15,804 bases of DNA from Methylococcaceae bacterium (lineage in GTDB: Bacteria; Pseudomonadota; Gammaproteobacteria; Methylococcales; Methylomonadaceae), in assembly GCA_009925045.1 (NCBI GenBank), contig RFQK01000013.1, positions 1 to 15,804 of the forward strand. Reading direction: 5' to 3'. The position numbers and the translations under genes were made by a program. Shown piece by piece: positions 7,034 through 15,044 of this stretch (position 1 is its first letter; each line of letters starts with the position of its first letter). The notes under the pieces were generated by a model. The model was not told the DNA's origin and made no database searches. It saw only the letters and a program-made list of their open reading frames with translations.

Positions 7034-8452
7034 ATGCCTGCCGCCGATACAGTCTGGATCGTTGATGACGATAAATCAATCCGCTGGGTACTCGAAAAAG
7101 CCTTGCAAAAAGCCGGCATTCAAACCCAATGTTTTGCGAGCGCTAATGATTTGCTTAAAGCACTATCGGGCGTATTACCGCAGGCCTTAATCACTGACAT
7201 TCGCATGCCAGGGATGGATGGCTTTGAATTGTTAAGAGAATTACAAAACAATCACCCCGAGTTACCCGTCATTATCATGACTGCGCATTCGGATTTGGAG
7301 AGCGCGGTTTCGGCTTTTCATGGCGGAGCCTTTGAATATTTGCCTAAGCCGTTTGATGTCAATGAAGTACTGGAAACCGTTCAGCGTGCCTGTAATCATA
7401 GTAAAGAATTACAATCGGTAGATTCCGCTGTCGATATCAAGCAATTGGAAGAAAGCACCGAAATTATTGGTGAGGCACCGGCCATGCAGGAAGTATTCCG
7501 GGCTATTGGTCGTTTAGCGCGCTCACATATCACGGTGTTAATTAATGGCGAATCGGGAACCGGTAAAGAACTGGTGGCTAAAGCCCTCCACAAACACAGT
7601 CCTCGTTCCGATCAACCGTTTATCGCCCTCAATATGGCGGCGATTCCACGCGATTTGATGGAGTCCGAGTTATTCGGGCATGAAAAAGGCTCGTTTACCG
7701 GCGCCCAAGCGCGTCGTATTGGCCGTTTTGAACAAGCTAATAACGGCACCCTGTTTCTGGATGAAATCGGCGACATGCCGGCTGAATTACAAACACGTTT
7801 ATTGCGCGTCTTGGCCGACAACGAGTTTTATCCAGTTGGTGCGCACAGCTCGGTTAAAGTTAACGTACGTATTATCGCCGCAACCCATCAAAACCTGGAA
7901 CAACTGGTGGCTGAAGGCCGTTTCAGAGAAGACTTATTTCACCGTTTAAACGTTATCAGGATTCAAATTCCACCGCTCAGGGAGCGTCGTCAGGATATTG
8001 GTATTCTAATGCGACATTTTCTGTTCTTGAGTGCGAAAGAACTGGGTACAGAAATTAAAGTCCTCAGACCGGAAACCGAAGCTTTCTTAAGTAACTTTAA
8101 ATGGCCAGGTAACGTCAGACAATTAGAAAATATTTGTCGCTGGCTGACGGTGATGGCCTCTGGACGTGAAATTCATATCGAAGACCTGCCGTCTGAGGTT
8201 TCTCAAGCCACCTATATGGCCGAAGATGCTGATCCTGGTAACTGGCAACATTTATTCGCGCTCTGGGTACAACAACAACTCAATGAAGGCCGACCAGAAA
8301 TCGCTAAACAAGCCATTCCTGCAGTCGAAACGCTGCTGATTCAAACCGCTCTGCAATTCACACATGGTCGCAAGCATGAAGCCGCTTTGTTATTGGGTCT
8401 GGGCAGAAACACCCTGACACGCAAGCTTAAAGAGCTAGATATCGAGGATTAA
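7034..8452 (+). CDS. glnG: Nitrogen regulation response regulator NtrC (GlnG), sigma-54 activator
   Basis: A transcription activator that, when phosphorylated by NtrB, oligomerises on enhancers and drives open-complex formation by sigma-54 RNA polymerase (472 residues, family length). The receiver domain has acidic pocket V-D11-D12-D13 and phospho-acceptor Asp55 in T-D-I-R-M-P-G-M-D-G. The AAA+ domain has Walker A G-E-S-G-T-G-K178-E (172-179), the sigma-54-contacting loop as G-S-F-T-G-A (219-224) instead of the usual GAFTGA, Walker B T-L-F-L-D-E-I-G-D and arginine-finger segment F-R-E-D-L-F-H-R-L-N. The C-terminal Fis-type helix-turn-helix is A-A-L-L-L-G-L-G-R-N-T-L-T-R-K-L-K-E-L. GAGGAG sits about 8 bases before the ATG, much stronger than the signal of ntrB. 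Likely targets in the window are the dyads at 4114-4161 and 5827-5841. The Ser in the loop is the only unusual feature. Confidence 0.97.
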   Translation: MPAADTVWIVDDDKSIRWVLEKALQKAGIQTQCFASANDLLKALSGVLPQALITDIRMPGMDGFELLRELQNNHPELPVIIMTAHSDLESAVSAFHGGAFEYLPKPFDVNEVLETVQRACNHSKELQSVDSAVDIKQLEESTEIIGEAPAMQEVFRAIGRLARSHITVLINGESGTGKELVAKALHKHSPRSDQPFIALNMAAIPRDLMESELFGHEKGSFTGAQARRIGRFEQANNGTLFLDEIGDMPAELQTRLLRVLADNEFYPVGAHSSVKVNVRIIAATHQNLEQLVAEGRFREDLFHRLNVIRIQIPPLRERRQDIGILMRHFLFLSAKELGTEIKVLRPETEAFLSNFKWPGNVRQLENICRWLTVMASGREIHIEDLPSEVSQATYMAEDADPGNWQHLFALWVQQQLNEGRPEIAKQAIPAVETLLIQTALQFTHGRKHEAALLLGLGRNTLTRKLKELDIED

Positions 8453-8466
8453 TTGCATTAGGGTTT

Positions 8467-8494
8467 TTGCCGATTTCAGCAGGCAGTGTATACT
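8467..8494 (+). promoter_or_regulatory. Probable sigma-70 promoter for the EHD-like protein gene
   Basis: TTGCCG (8467-8472) and TATACT (8489-8494) are separated by 16 bases; transcription would start near 8501, some 44 bases before the ATG. The -10 box is strong and the -35 moderate. A dyad at 8477-8501 spans the -10 box. Confidence 0.55.
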
Positions 8495-8501
8495 CCTGCT
8501 G
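8477..8501. repeat. 7-bp inverted repeat over the -10 region
   Basis: CAGCAGG (8477-8483) and CCTGCTG (8495-8501) are perfect inverted copies around an 11-base centre that contains the TATACT -10 box. It could be an operator or a weak hairpin at the end of the ntrBC transcript; there is no T run, so it is a poor terminator. Confidence 0.4.
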
Positions 8502-8544
8502 TGTCGACACACCCAATCAATAATAATAAATAGGCAGGCTCGTT

Positions 8545-9906
8545 ATGGCGGAAAAATCAGTTAGTAAGCATCTGAATAACCTTGAGAAACTGTTTGCAGC
8601 GAATGATCCGGTCTTGCAAAAAACAGTTAAGGTCTATCAAGATCTGGATGAACTGAAACAGGAAATTGGTTTGATTGATCCTGATGAGACTTCCGCCCGA
8701 CAAGTTTCCTGGTGGCCACTGGTCAGTACCTTAGGAGGCTATTCATCGGCCAAGTCTGATTTTATTAACCGCTATTTCAACATCAATCTCCATAGCTCTC
8801 GACATAAATTTACGGTTCTGCAATACACTCCGCAACCCAACCCTGTAACCTTACCGGGTAACGCCTTGGATGCCGATCACCGCCTGCCCTTTTATCAAAT
8901 CAGTCGCGATATCGAAAACATTCAAGCAGGTGAAGGTAGCAAGATTAACAGCTACTTAGAACTAATTACCGTCAATAGCAACCCTTTAAAAAACCGACTG
9001 GTGATTGATGCGCCCGTCGTCAATGCTGCCAGCGAGAATCTAGCAACCGCTATGTTGCGCAAGCATGTGATCAATATTTCCGATCTGGTACTGGTTTTCA
9101 CCGACTTGTTTGAGGTCGAACCTGCCCTGATCAGCGAAACGATTAATGACATCGTTGAAAATCAGGATAGTAATAAATTTATTTTTGTTGTCGACCATTC
9201 TGAAATCAATATTGATAACTTCAAAGCTCAGGAAATTGCCGCTTCCTGGCAAAGACGCTTAGGTGAGTTTGGTATCTTTACCGGACAATTTTTAGTACTT
9301 TCCCAAAACGGGGATTTGTCGCTTATAGAGCAACGCTTACAAAACCTTAATAACGACCGTAGCTATCGCATTCTGGGTTCTTTGGAAAAAAGCATTCGTG
9401 ACATTGATGATGTGGTGTTTGAAGAAGTGGAATCAGCACTGGATACCTGGAAAGAACGTTGTAACGCCACCACATTGATTGTCTTAGGCTTTTTGATCAT
9501 GTTGATGCTGTTTGCTGAAATCGCCATGGGCATTTTGGACCTGTTGCTTGATCCTATAATCGGCCCCCTGATCATACTGACCGTGATTGCGATTCTGACG
9601 CCCATTCACGTCATGGTGAGTCGCGTCCATGCGAAATTCATTATCAAGCAATTGCATAAACGCCAAAAACAACTCAATATTCCTGAGGACTTAGCTGGCT
9701 TGTATGAAAAAAGCCTGAGCTTCTGGCGTGTTTTATTACCGACCACCTCACCTGTCGGTAAAAACAAGAAAAACCGTAAACGCTTAGGTGCCATGATAGA
9801 GCAAACTAAAGATCTAGTTCAGGCATTGAACGATCAGTTTAGCCACACCCGGCAAGCCGAGCAGTATCGCCCTATCACCGACCCTTACAACGGAGAAAAC
9901 TTTTAA
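8545..9906 (+). CDS. Membrane-anchored EHD/dynamin-like protein with degenerate GTP-binding motifs
   Basis: The 453-residue protein follows the layout of EHD-type dynamin GTPases. Residues 64-71 read G-G-Y-S-S-A-K-S-D-F-I-N, where EHDs have G-Q-Y-S-T-G-K-T-T-F-I. Residues 103-115 read L-P-G-N-A-L-D-A-D-H-R-L-P-F, where EHDs have I-P-G-N-A-L-V-V-D-P-x-x-P-F. V-I-D155-A-P stands for I-I-D-T-P-G and D-H-S-E (217-220) for N-K-A-D. So the P-loop Gly is Ala, the G3 Thr and Gly are lost, and the G4 motif is replaced. After the G region come a helical stretch with C-terminal resemblance to EHDs, two transmembrane segments (about 309-331 and 338-358) and a basic, helical tail (K-N-K-K-N-R-K-R). It may remodel or scaffold the inner membrane with weak or no GTPase activity. 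Own promoter upstream; likely operon with the membrane protein 17 bases downstream. The homology is from motif order by eye. Confidence 0.8.
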   Translation: MAEKSVSKHLNNLEKLFAANDPVLQKTVKVYQDLDELKQEIGLIDPDETSARQVSWWPLVSTLGGYSSAKSDFINRYFNINLHSSRHKFTVLQYTPQPNPVTLPGNALDADHRLPFYQISRDIENIQAGEGSKINSYLELITVNSNPLKNRLVIDAPVVNAASENLATAMLRKHVINISDLVLVFTDLFEVEPALISETINDIVENQDSNKFIFVVDHSEINIDNFKAQEIAASWQRRLGEFGIFTGQFLVLSQNGDLSLIEQRLQNLNNDRSYRILGSLEKSIRDIDDVVFEEVESALDTWKERCNATTLIVLGFLIMLMLFAEIAMGILDLLLDPIIGPLIILTVIAILTPIHVMVSRVHAKFIIKQLHKRQKQLNIPEDLAGLYEKSLSFWRVLLPTTSPVGKNKKNRKRLGAMIEQTKDLVQALNDQFSHTRQAEQYRPITDPYNGENF

Positions 9907-9923
9907 GAACTGGGAGTTGAATT

Positions 9924-10424
9924 ATGGAGACAATCAAAGCCTACTTGCCTCTGTGTTGGTTCCGTAACCATATTTTGCGCCTCCCACAATCCGGCGAGTT
10001 TCTTAAGAAAAATCTGCTGTTCTATTTTGGGGTGGTGTTTTTTATTCAGTTCAATATGTCGGACGACATAGAATCCGTCTTTGAGGTTGTCCTTGAGGCG
10101 CTTTTTTCTGTTAGCTTTATTTGGCTGGTTTTGATACTCAACCGAAGTCTGGATAATTTTGCAGGCGTTTGTTCAGCGGTTCTTTTTGTTCAAAACTTCA
10201 TTTCAATTTTAGTCGTACCCGTCGTATTTTGGGTGACTACCACCGAAAGCCTTGGCAGTTATATCGCTTTAATGATTTTGATGACCTGGCTGATTTTACT
10301 GGTCGCCAGAATCTTTAAACAAATTCTGATGATTAACAATTCCGCTGCGCTCGTCGTCTCATTGGCCTATTTTGGCATTGTGTATGGCGGATCCTATGCC
10401 CTTTACAGCTTAGTGGCTGGCTGA
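9924..10424 (+). CDS. Small polytopic inner-membrane protein, partner gene of the EHD-like protein
   Basis: I do not recognise a named family with confidence. The 166-residue protein is very hydrophobic with about five predicted membrane segments (roughly residues 28-45, 60-78, 84-110, 115-136 and 145-164) and an amphipathic N-terminus (C-W-F-R-N-H-I-L-R-L-P). The size and topology resemble Yip1-domain proteins, which is only a tentative comparison. GGGAG (9912-9916) lies 7 bases before the ATG. It begins 17 bases after the EHD-like gene and is almost surely co-transcribed and co-translated with it, so the two probably act at the same membrane. The last 15 bases overlap the convergent DUF2066 gene. 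Confidence 0.75.
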   Translation: METIKAYLPLCWFRNHILRLPQSGEFLKKNLLFYFGVVFFIQFNMSDDIESVFEVVLEALFSVSFIWLVLILNRSLDNFAGVCSAVLFVQNFISILVVPVVFWVTTTESLGSYIALMILMTWLILLVARIFKQILMINNSAALVVSLAYFGIVYGGSYALYSLVAG

Positions 10425-11237
10425 GGGTTTAACGGCATAAAAGCTGGAAAGGACTTGATACAGCCGCTCAACGTCTGCCAGCAGTGATAAGCGCATCGGT
10501 TGACACATGCCACTCCACTCAGTTTTATGACCATCGAAATACAAAACCCAACTGGTCTGCCAGCAATTCTCGCGATGGGTAAAGTTGACGACTGCGGTTG
10601 AAATCGCTTCATAACGTTGCGACAGTTCAACCACGGTTTTTTGATCGAGTTTGTTAATATTATCCACCGAAACCCGCTGCTGCTCATCCAGATCAAGTAA
10701 GGGATAAACAAAAGGTAAACCCTTAACCCGCGAAGCCAGACTGAGTTCAGCTTCTACATTCGGCATGAACTCAGGATTATAAAACTGACGCTCACCCTCA
10801 TCATTCACCACAATCCACAACAAAGTCGCCGGCCTGTTTTCATCCCACAAAGCCAGTTGACTTGACTGCAAAGTTTTTAAAATCTGTTCCTCGTCGAATT
10901 CCACCTGCATGCGCCGGGGACCCTCGATACGATCCTGACTTTCATCCCCCTGCTTACTCAGATCCGCATACTGGAACTGTTTGATATAGGGAGTCGGATT
11001 TTTTAACATCTCCTGAATAACCGGCAGACGAGCGATGTTATCACTCACCACCACGCGATTCAGTACACTGTAGAAAGCCTGTTTAAGCCCAAACAGACGA
11101 TCATCGGCATTCTGACTTTTCACCACCAACTCTACTTCGTATAAGCCCTGTACTTCGACACCCGAAGCAGACTGCATATACAAAGTGCCACACAGGCCTA
11201 TTATCGGAAACAGCCATTTCAGCTTGATTGTTTGCAT
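10410..11237 (-). CDS. DUF2066-domain exported protein
   Basis: A 275-residue protein with an N-terminal signal peptide (K-L-K-W-L-F-P-I-I-G-L-C-G, cleavage near residue 26). The mature start V-Q-G-L-Y-E-V-E-L-V-V, then F-G-L-K-Q-A-F-Y-S-V-L-N-R-V-V, is the hallmark of DUF2066, in which a short strand segment precedes a helix resembling V-x-R-A-L-x-x-V-L-x-R-V-T-G. L-L-W-I-V-V-N-D-E-G-E-R and the later L-P-F-V-Y-P-L-L-D-L-D are also typical. Function is unknown; it is presumably periplasmic. Its place divergent to purM is the conserved neighbourhood in gammaproteobacteria, which supports the call. AGAAGG (complement of 11244-11249) provides the ribosome binding site. It converges on and overlaps the small membrane protein gene by 15 bases. 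Confidence 0.87.
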   Translation of the reverse strand: MQTIKLKWLFPIIGLCGTLYMQSASGVEVQGLYEVELVVKSQNADDRLFGLKQAFYSVLNRVVVSDNIARLPVIQEMLKNPTPYIKQFQYADLSKQGDESQDRIEGPRRMQVEFDEEQILKTLQSSQLALWDENRPATLLWIVVNDEGERQFYNPEFMPNVEAELSLASRVKGLPFVYPLLDLDEQQRVSVDNINKLDQKTVVELSQRYEAISTAVVNFTHRENCWQTSWVLYFDGHKTEWSGMCQPMRLSLLADVERLYQVLSSFYAVKPSASH

Positions 11238-11319
11238 TCTGTACCTTCTGGTCGCGTCGGTTATCGTTAGGTTCTAGTGTACAATATAACGCATTCATTT
11301 TTTTATCGAGAGGTCGCCC

Positions 11320-12360
11320 TTGAGCCAACAACAGCAAGATCGCCTGGATTACAAAAGCGCAGGCGTAGATATCGAAGCCGGTAACGCACTGGTTGAGCGT
11401 ATTAAACCCATTGCTACCCGTACCCGCAACGCGGGTGTGATGGCCGGTTTAGGCGGATTTGGTTCCTTGTTTGAACTCCCCTTAGATCGTTACCGTCAGC
11501 CAGTTTTAGTTTCTGGCACTGATGGTGTAGGCACCAAGCTCAAACTGGCTTTGGATCTTGATCTGCATAAAACAGTCGGTATCGACTTGGTTGCCATGTG
11601 CGTCAATGACATCGTGGTTCAAGGTGCTGAGCCATTGTTCTTTCTGGATTATTTTGCGACCGGCAAATTGGATGTAAATACCGCCGCCGATGTTATTGAA
11701 GGTATTGGTAAAGGCTGTGAGTTATCAGGCGCAGCTTTAGTCGGTGGTGAAACTGCTGAAATGCCCGGCATGTACGCGGAAGGTGACTATGACTTAGCCG
11801 GTTTTTGTGTGGGCATCGTCGAAAAAGATCAGATTATTGACGGCAGCAAGGTCAAAGCAGGCGATAAATTGATCGGCATTGCTTCATCAGGCCCTCACTC
11901 CAATGGTTATTCTTTAATTCGTAAAATTATTGAAAAAAGTGGCGCCAGCTTAGAGGATTCCTTTAATAACAGCACCTTGGGCGAAACCCTGCTGACACCC
12001 ACCCGGATTTATGTCAAAGCCTTGCTCAATCTGCTGAAACAGGTTGATGTTCACGCGATGGCGCATATCACCGGTGGCGGTATCACCGAGAACTTGCCTC
12101 GAGTGTTACCAGACGACTTATCCGCTGAAATTGATTTATCCGCTTGGTCATTCCCCGATATTTTTGTCTGGCTGCAACAACAAGGCAATGTCGCTCTGGA
12201 AGACATGCTGGTGACCTTCAATTGCGGTATCGGCATGATCGTTTGTGTTGCCGCTGAGGACGAAGCCAAAACCCTGGCATTACTGCATAGCAGTGGTGAG
12301 CAAGCGTTTACAATAGGCAGCATCATTCCAGCAAACAATCAACGCGTAAACTATCAATAA
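11320..12360 (+). CDS. purM: Phosphoribosylformylglycinamidine cyclo-ligase (AIR synthetase)
   Basis: Step five of purine synthesis: FGAM plus ATP gives AIR, ADP and Pi, in the cytoplasm, as a dimer. The 346-residue length matches E. coli PurM (345). N-terminal [56 protein letters not shown] and [11 protein letters not shown] are diagnostic. The start is TTG at 11320: GAGAGG (11308-11313) lies 6 bases upstream, and no in-frame ATG exists before the conserved N-terminus. The gene is divergent from DUF2066 across 82 bp. A terminator follows at once, so purN, its usual partner, is not in this operon. Confidence 0.97.
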   Translation: MSQQQQDRLDYKSAGVDIEAGNALVERIKPIATRTRNAGVMAGLGGFGSLFELPLDRYRQPVLVSGTDGVGTKLKLALDLDLHKTVGIDLVAMCVNDIVVQGAEPLFFLDYFATGKLDVNTAADVIEGIGKGCELSGAALVGGETAEMPGMYAEGDYDLAGFCVGIVEKDQIIDGSKVKAGDKLIGIASSGPHSNGYSLIRKIIEKSGASLEDSFNNSTLGETLLTPTRIYVKALLNLLKQVDVHAMAHITGGGITENLPRVLPDDLSAEIDLSAWSFPDIFVWLQQQGNVALEDMLVTFNCGIGMIVCVAAEDEAKTLALLHSSGEQAFTIGSIIPANNQRVNYQ

Positions 12361-12381
12361 TTCGGAAGTTTCGGCATAAAT

Positions 12382-12408
12382 AAAAACTGTCCTTAACGGG
12401 CAGTTTTT
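12382..12408 (+). terminator. Rho-independent terminator after purM
   Basis: AAAAACTG (12382-12389) pairs with CAGTTTTT (12401-12408), with inner TCC/GGG pairs (one G-U) and a TTAAC loop. The T5 end on either strand means it could act in both directions. Confidence 0.88.
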
Positions 12409-12740
12409 ATCTTCTTAAGATCAGGCAGAACAATCAGTCCCCACTCCTCATACACTTAGCCTCAGAGCAAACTCCGCGCGACTGACTACATCGTTAATTT
12501 TTAAAACAATCGTCGGCAGCATTCAACATTGGGCTATCTGTCGCCGAATGACCATGAACTTAAAATGGCAGAAAAACAAGCTATATCAGTGTCGGAAAAA
12601 AGTTGACCATTACATTGTTCATAATCGAGTAGGGAACGGGACCACCTCGTCGCCATCTCACATCACAGTTCAGCTAACTCTTCCCCTTGCCGAGCAAATA
12701 GAGGATTTACACCTCCAAGTGAGTGCGCCCCGACAGGCAC
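12409..12740. other. 332-bp stretch without a recognisable gene
   Basis: Between the purM terminator and the tRNA terminator I see no convincing coding frame, tRNA or repeat. A plus-strand frame of 96 codons (12548-12838) runs into the tRNA-Glu gene and lacks family features. The stretch could be a decayed gene or element; I could not identify it. Confidence 0.5.
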
Positions 12741-12775
12741 AAAAAAAGGCACTCAGCATACGCATGAGTGCCTTT
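12741..12775 (-). terminator. Rho-independent terminator of the tRNA-Ala/tRNA-Glu transcript
   Basis: An 11-bp perfect stem, AAAGGCACTCA (12745-12755) with TGAGTGCCTTT (12765-12775), has a 9-base loop. On the minus strand it is followed by a run of seven T (A run at 12741-12747), placed just after tRNA-Glu. Confidence 0.88.
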
Positions 12776-12781
12776 AACTTC

Positions 12782-12857
12782 TGGCGTCCCCAGGGGGGTT
12801 CGAACCCCCGTTACCGCCGTGAAAGGGCGGTGTCCTAGGCCACTAGACGATGGGGAC
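12782..12857 (-). tRNA. tRNA-Glu (anticodon TTC)
   Basis: A 76-base gene on the minus strand closely matching E. coli tRNA-Glu: acceptor GTCCCC/GGGGAC, D arm around GTCTAGTGGCCTAGGAC, anticodon arm CCGCCCTTTCACGGCGG with TTC (complement of 12821-12823), T arm with GTTCGAAC, and encoded CCA (complement of 12782-12784). The T stem is all C/G, slightly different from E. coli. It is second in a two-tRNA transcript downstream of gltX. Confidence 0.98.
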
Positions 12858-12875
12858 TAAGACTATTAAATCAAT

Positions 12876-12951
<76 letters not shown>

Positions 12952-12967
12952 TCAGTTGAGTCCGCCT

Positions 12968-12995
12968 ATTATACAGTGATTTTAAGTTTTGACCA
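12968..12995 (-). promoter_or_regulatory. Sigma-70 promoter of the tRNA genes with GC-rich discriminator
   Basis: On the minus strand a perfect TATAAT (complement of 12968-12973) lies 16 bases after TGGTCA (complement of 12990-12995). The bases after the -10 box, AGGCGGA, form a GC-rich discriminator typical of stringently controlled stable-RNA promoters. Transcription would begin near 12961, about 10 bases before mature tRNA-Ala, and just past the end of gltX. Confidence 0.78.
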
Positions 12996-13004
12996 GCTTT
13001 TCTT

Positions 13005-14399
13005 TTATTGACCTTGTATCGTATTAATCGCCCTTTGAATACGGTTCAAGGTTTTCTCGCGACCCAATAACGCACAGGTCTGATCAATTGCTGGCGAAAC
13101 GCCACACCCACAAACAGCTACTCGAAGTGGCTGAGCGACTTTACCCAAACCTAATTGCAATGATTCCGCAGTGTCCAGTACGACTTGATGCAAGGGCTCT
13201 GCCTGCCAGTCAGTCACCGCACTAAATGCGGTCAACAATTGCTGTAAAACAGGAACGGCTTCTACTTTAAAGTTTTTAGCCGCTGCTTTTTCTTCATAGC
13301 CATCAAATTCTTCGTAAAAATAGCGACTGGCTTCAGCCATTTCTACCAATGTTTTGCAGCGTTCACGCTGAATTTTAACGATTTCAGATAAAACTGGTCC
13401 CTGACTGGGGTCAAGACCTAACTCACCCAAATGCCAACTCAAATGTCTAGCCACATGGGCTGGATCACTGTGCATGATGTACTGATGATTCAGCCACAAC
13501 AGTTTTTCGGTATTAAACGTTGAAGCTGAAACATTCACCTTTTCCAGCTGGAATAACTCGACCATTTCATCCAGCGAGAACAACTCCTGATCACCGTGCG
13601 ACCAGCCCAGACGCACCAGATAATTCAATAAAGCTTCAGGCAAATACCCCTCATTACGATATTGCATCACGCTGACCGCACCATGACGCTTAGATAAACG
13701 CGCACCATCAGATCCTAAAATCATCGGCACATGCGCATACAAAGGCAATGAGGCACCCAAGGCCTTTAAAATATTAATCTGACGCGGAGTGTTGTTGACA
13801 TGATCATCACCACGAATCACATGGGTTACCCCCATATCCATGTCATCAACGACAACCGTCAGGTTATAGGTCGGAGTTCCGTCAGAACGGGCAATAATTA
13901 AATCATCCAGTTCCTGATTAGCCACTACAATGCGACCTTTAACCAAATCATCAATCACCACCTCGCCCTGTTCAGGATTTTTAAAGCGGACCACCCGCTC
14001 ACCGTCCTGAACTACACCATGACGACACTTGCCGTTATAGCGTGGCTTTTCTTTATTGGCCATTTGCTGTTCACGCAATGCATCGAGTTCTTCGCGACTG
14101 CAATAACAATAATAGGCATCCCCCTGATCCAGTAATTGCTGAATCACTTCTTTATAGCGGTCAAAACGATGCGTCTGATAAAACGGACCCTCGTCATACT
14201 CCAGACCGAGCCAAGTCATTCCTTCTAAAATCGCATCAACCGAAGCCTGGGTAGAACGCTCCAGATCGGTATCTTCAATCCTTAAAATAAACTTGCCGCC
14301 ATGTTTGCGTGCATATAACCAGGAAAATAAAGCGGTTCTGGCACCCCCCACATGTAAATATCCAGTTGGGCTAGGGGCAAAGCGGGTTCTAATACTCAT
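13005..14399 (-). CDS. gltX: Glutamyl-tRNA synthetase
   Basis: A class I aminoacyl-tRNA synthetase that charges tRNA-Glu with glutamate using ATP (464 residues, E. coli 471). The HIGH-type signature is G-Y-L-H-V-G-G-A-R (13-21) and the KMSKS-type loop is R-L-S-K-R-H-G-A. The zinc site is the canonical Cys98-x-Cys100 ... Cys125-x-His127, at the same positions as in E. coli GltX. I-L-R-I-E-D-T-D and the [17 protein letters not shown] segment are also conserved, and an all-helical anticodon-binding domain follows. No strong Shine-Dalgarno precedes the ATG, which sits 6 bases after the stop of the Sel1-repeat gene, so translational coupling is likely. The tRNA-Ala and tRNA-Glu genes lie directly downstream on the same strand. 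Confidence 0.98.
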   Translation of the reverse strand: MSIRTRFAPSPTGYLHVGGARTALFSWLYARKHGGKFILRIEDTDLERSTQASVDAILEGMTWLGLEYDEGPFYQTHRFDRYKEVIQQLLDQGDAYYCYCSREELDALREQQMANKEKPRYNGKCRHGVVQDGERVVRFKNPEQGEVVIDDLVKGRIVVANQELDDLIIARSDGTPTYNLTVVVDDMDMGVTHVIRGDDHVNNTPRQINILKALGASLPLYAHVPMILGSDGARLSKRHGAVSVMQYRNEGYLPEALLNYLVRLGWSHGDQELFSLDEMVELFQLEKVNVSASTFNTEKLLWLNHQYIMHSDPAHVARHLSWHLGELGLDPSQGPVLSEIVKIQRERCKTLVEMAEASRYFYEEFDGYEEKAAAKNFKVEAVPVLQQLLTAFSAVTDWQAEPLHQVVLDTAESLQLGLGKVAQPLRVAVCGCGVSPAIDQTCALLGREKTLNRIQRAINTIQGQ

Positions 14400-14405
14400 A
14401 GTGAT

Positions 14406-14870
14406 TTATTGACTCATTAAAAACTTTTTAGCGTATTCAGTCGGGATAGTGCGTGCAGCACTGAAACGCATGGCCTGATAGTTGAATTGCACACTACCCT
14501 TGGCGGCTTCGTTGCGTCCCAGGATAGCCATCGAGGTGCTATGCCCTTGCGCCGCAGCTTTTTCATACCATTTAGTCCCTTTTTCAGGATCATTGGCTAC
14601 GCCGATACCACGATCATACAAAGCACCCATGACCACTTGGGCATCCACCAAACCTTGTTTAGCGGCTTTTTCCATCCATTCAGCGGCCTTGGCTTCATCT
14701 TTTTCCAAACCCTCACGACCCAGCAAATACGCTGACGCTAGTTTTGCTTCGGCTAATGGCTGTCCGGCAGCGGCGTGTTGTTTGATTTCATCAATACTTT
14801 CAGCCCAAACTACTGAAAATTGCAAGACGCATACAGCTAACAACAGATGCCGCAAGTAATGGGTTTTCAT
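14406..14870 (-). CDS. Exported Sel1-repeat protein
   Basis: A 154-residue protein. A signal peptide (Lys-Thr-His-Tyr-Leu-Arg, hydrophobic core, V-V-W-A cleavage near residue 23) is followed by two clear Sel1-like repeats: about 39-73 (A-E-A-K-L-A-S-A-Y-L-L-G ... A-A-E-W-M-E-K-A-A-K-Q-G) and 75-109 (A-Q-V-V-M-G-A-L-Y-D-R-G-I-G-V ... G-T-K-W-Y-E-K-A-A-A-Q-G). A third, partial repeat (S-M-A-I-L-G-R-N) leads to a non-repeat tail. Sel1 repeats are helical TPR-like scaffolds for protein contacts; the partner and role are unknown, probably periplasmic. GGAGG (complement of 14877-14881) is a strong ribosome binding site 6 bases before the ATG. The gene ends 6 bases before gltX, forming an operon with it. 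Confidence 0.87.
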   Translation of the reverse strand: MKTHYLRHLLLAVCVLQFSVVWAESIDEIKQHAAAGQPLAEAKLASAYLLGREGLEKDEAKAAEWMEKAAKQGLVDAQVVMGALYDRGIGVANDPEKGTKWYEKAAAQGHSTSMAILGRNEAAKGSVQFNYQAMRFSAARTIPTEYAKKFLMSQ

Positions 14871-15044
14871 GGCTCACCTCCGCTTATTATTTTTTAGTTA
14901 TGCTACTTATTTTACGCCAAGCCTGCAGAAAGATGCGGATTAAACCCATCGTCAAATTTTATCATTAAGAAACAATTAGTTATTCTCATGCCAAACTCGA
15001 CCACTGGGCATGGGATGGTCATGCATGAAACACGACAACGATAG

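Noticed and set aside
11280..11285. purM promoter at TACAAT
   Set aside because: The -10 is good but no acceptable -35 lies 16-18 bases upstream, so it was not listed.
12723..12740. Group II intron 5' end
   Set aside because: Only about 15 bases resemble the GTGCGCCC-type start; no domain V, no reverse transcriptase and a terminator follows at once.
12548..12838. Plus-strand reading frame of 96 codons
   Set aside because: It runs through the tRNA terminator and into tRNA-Glu on the other strand, has no ribosome binding site and no recognisable protein features.
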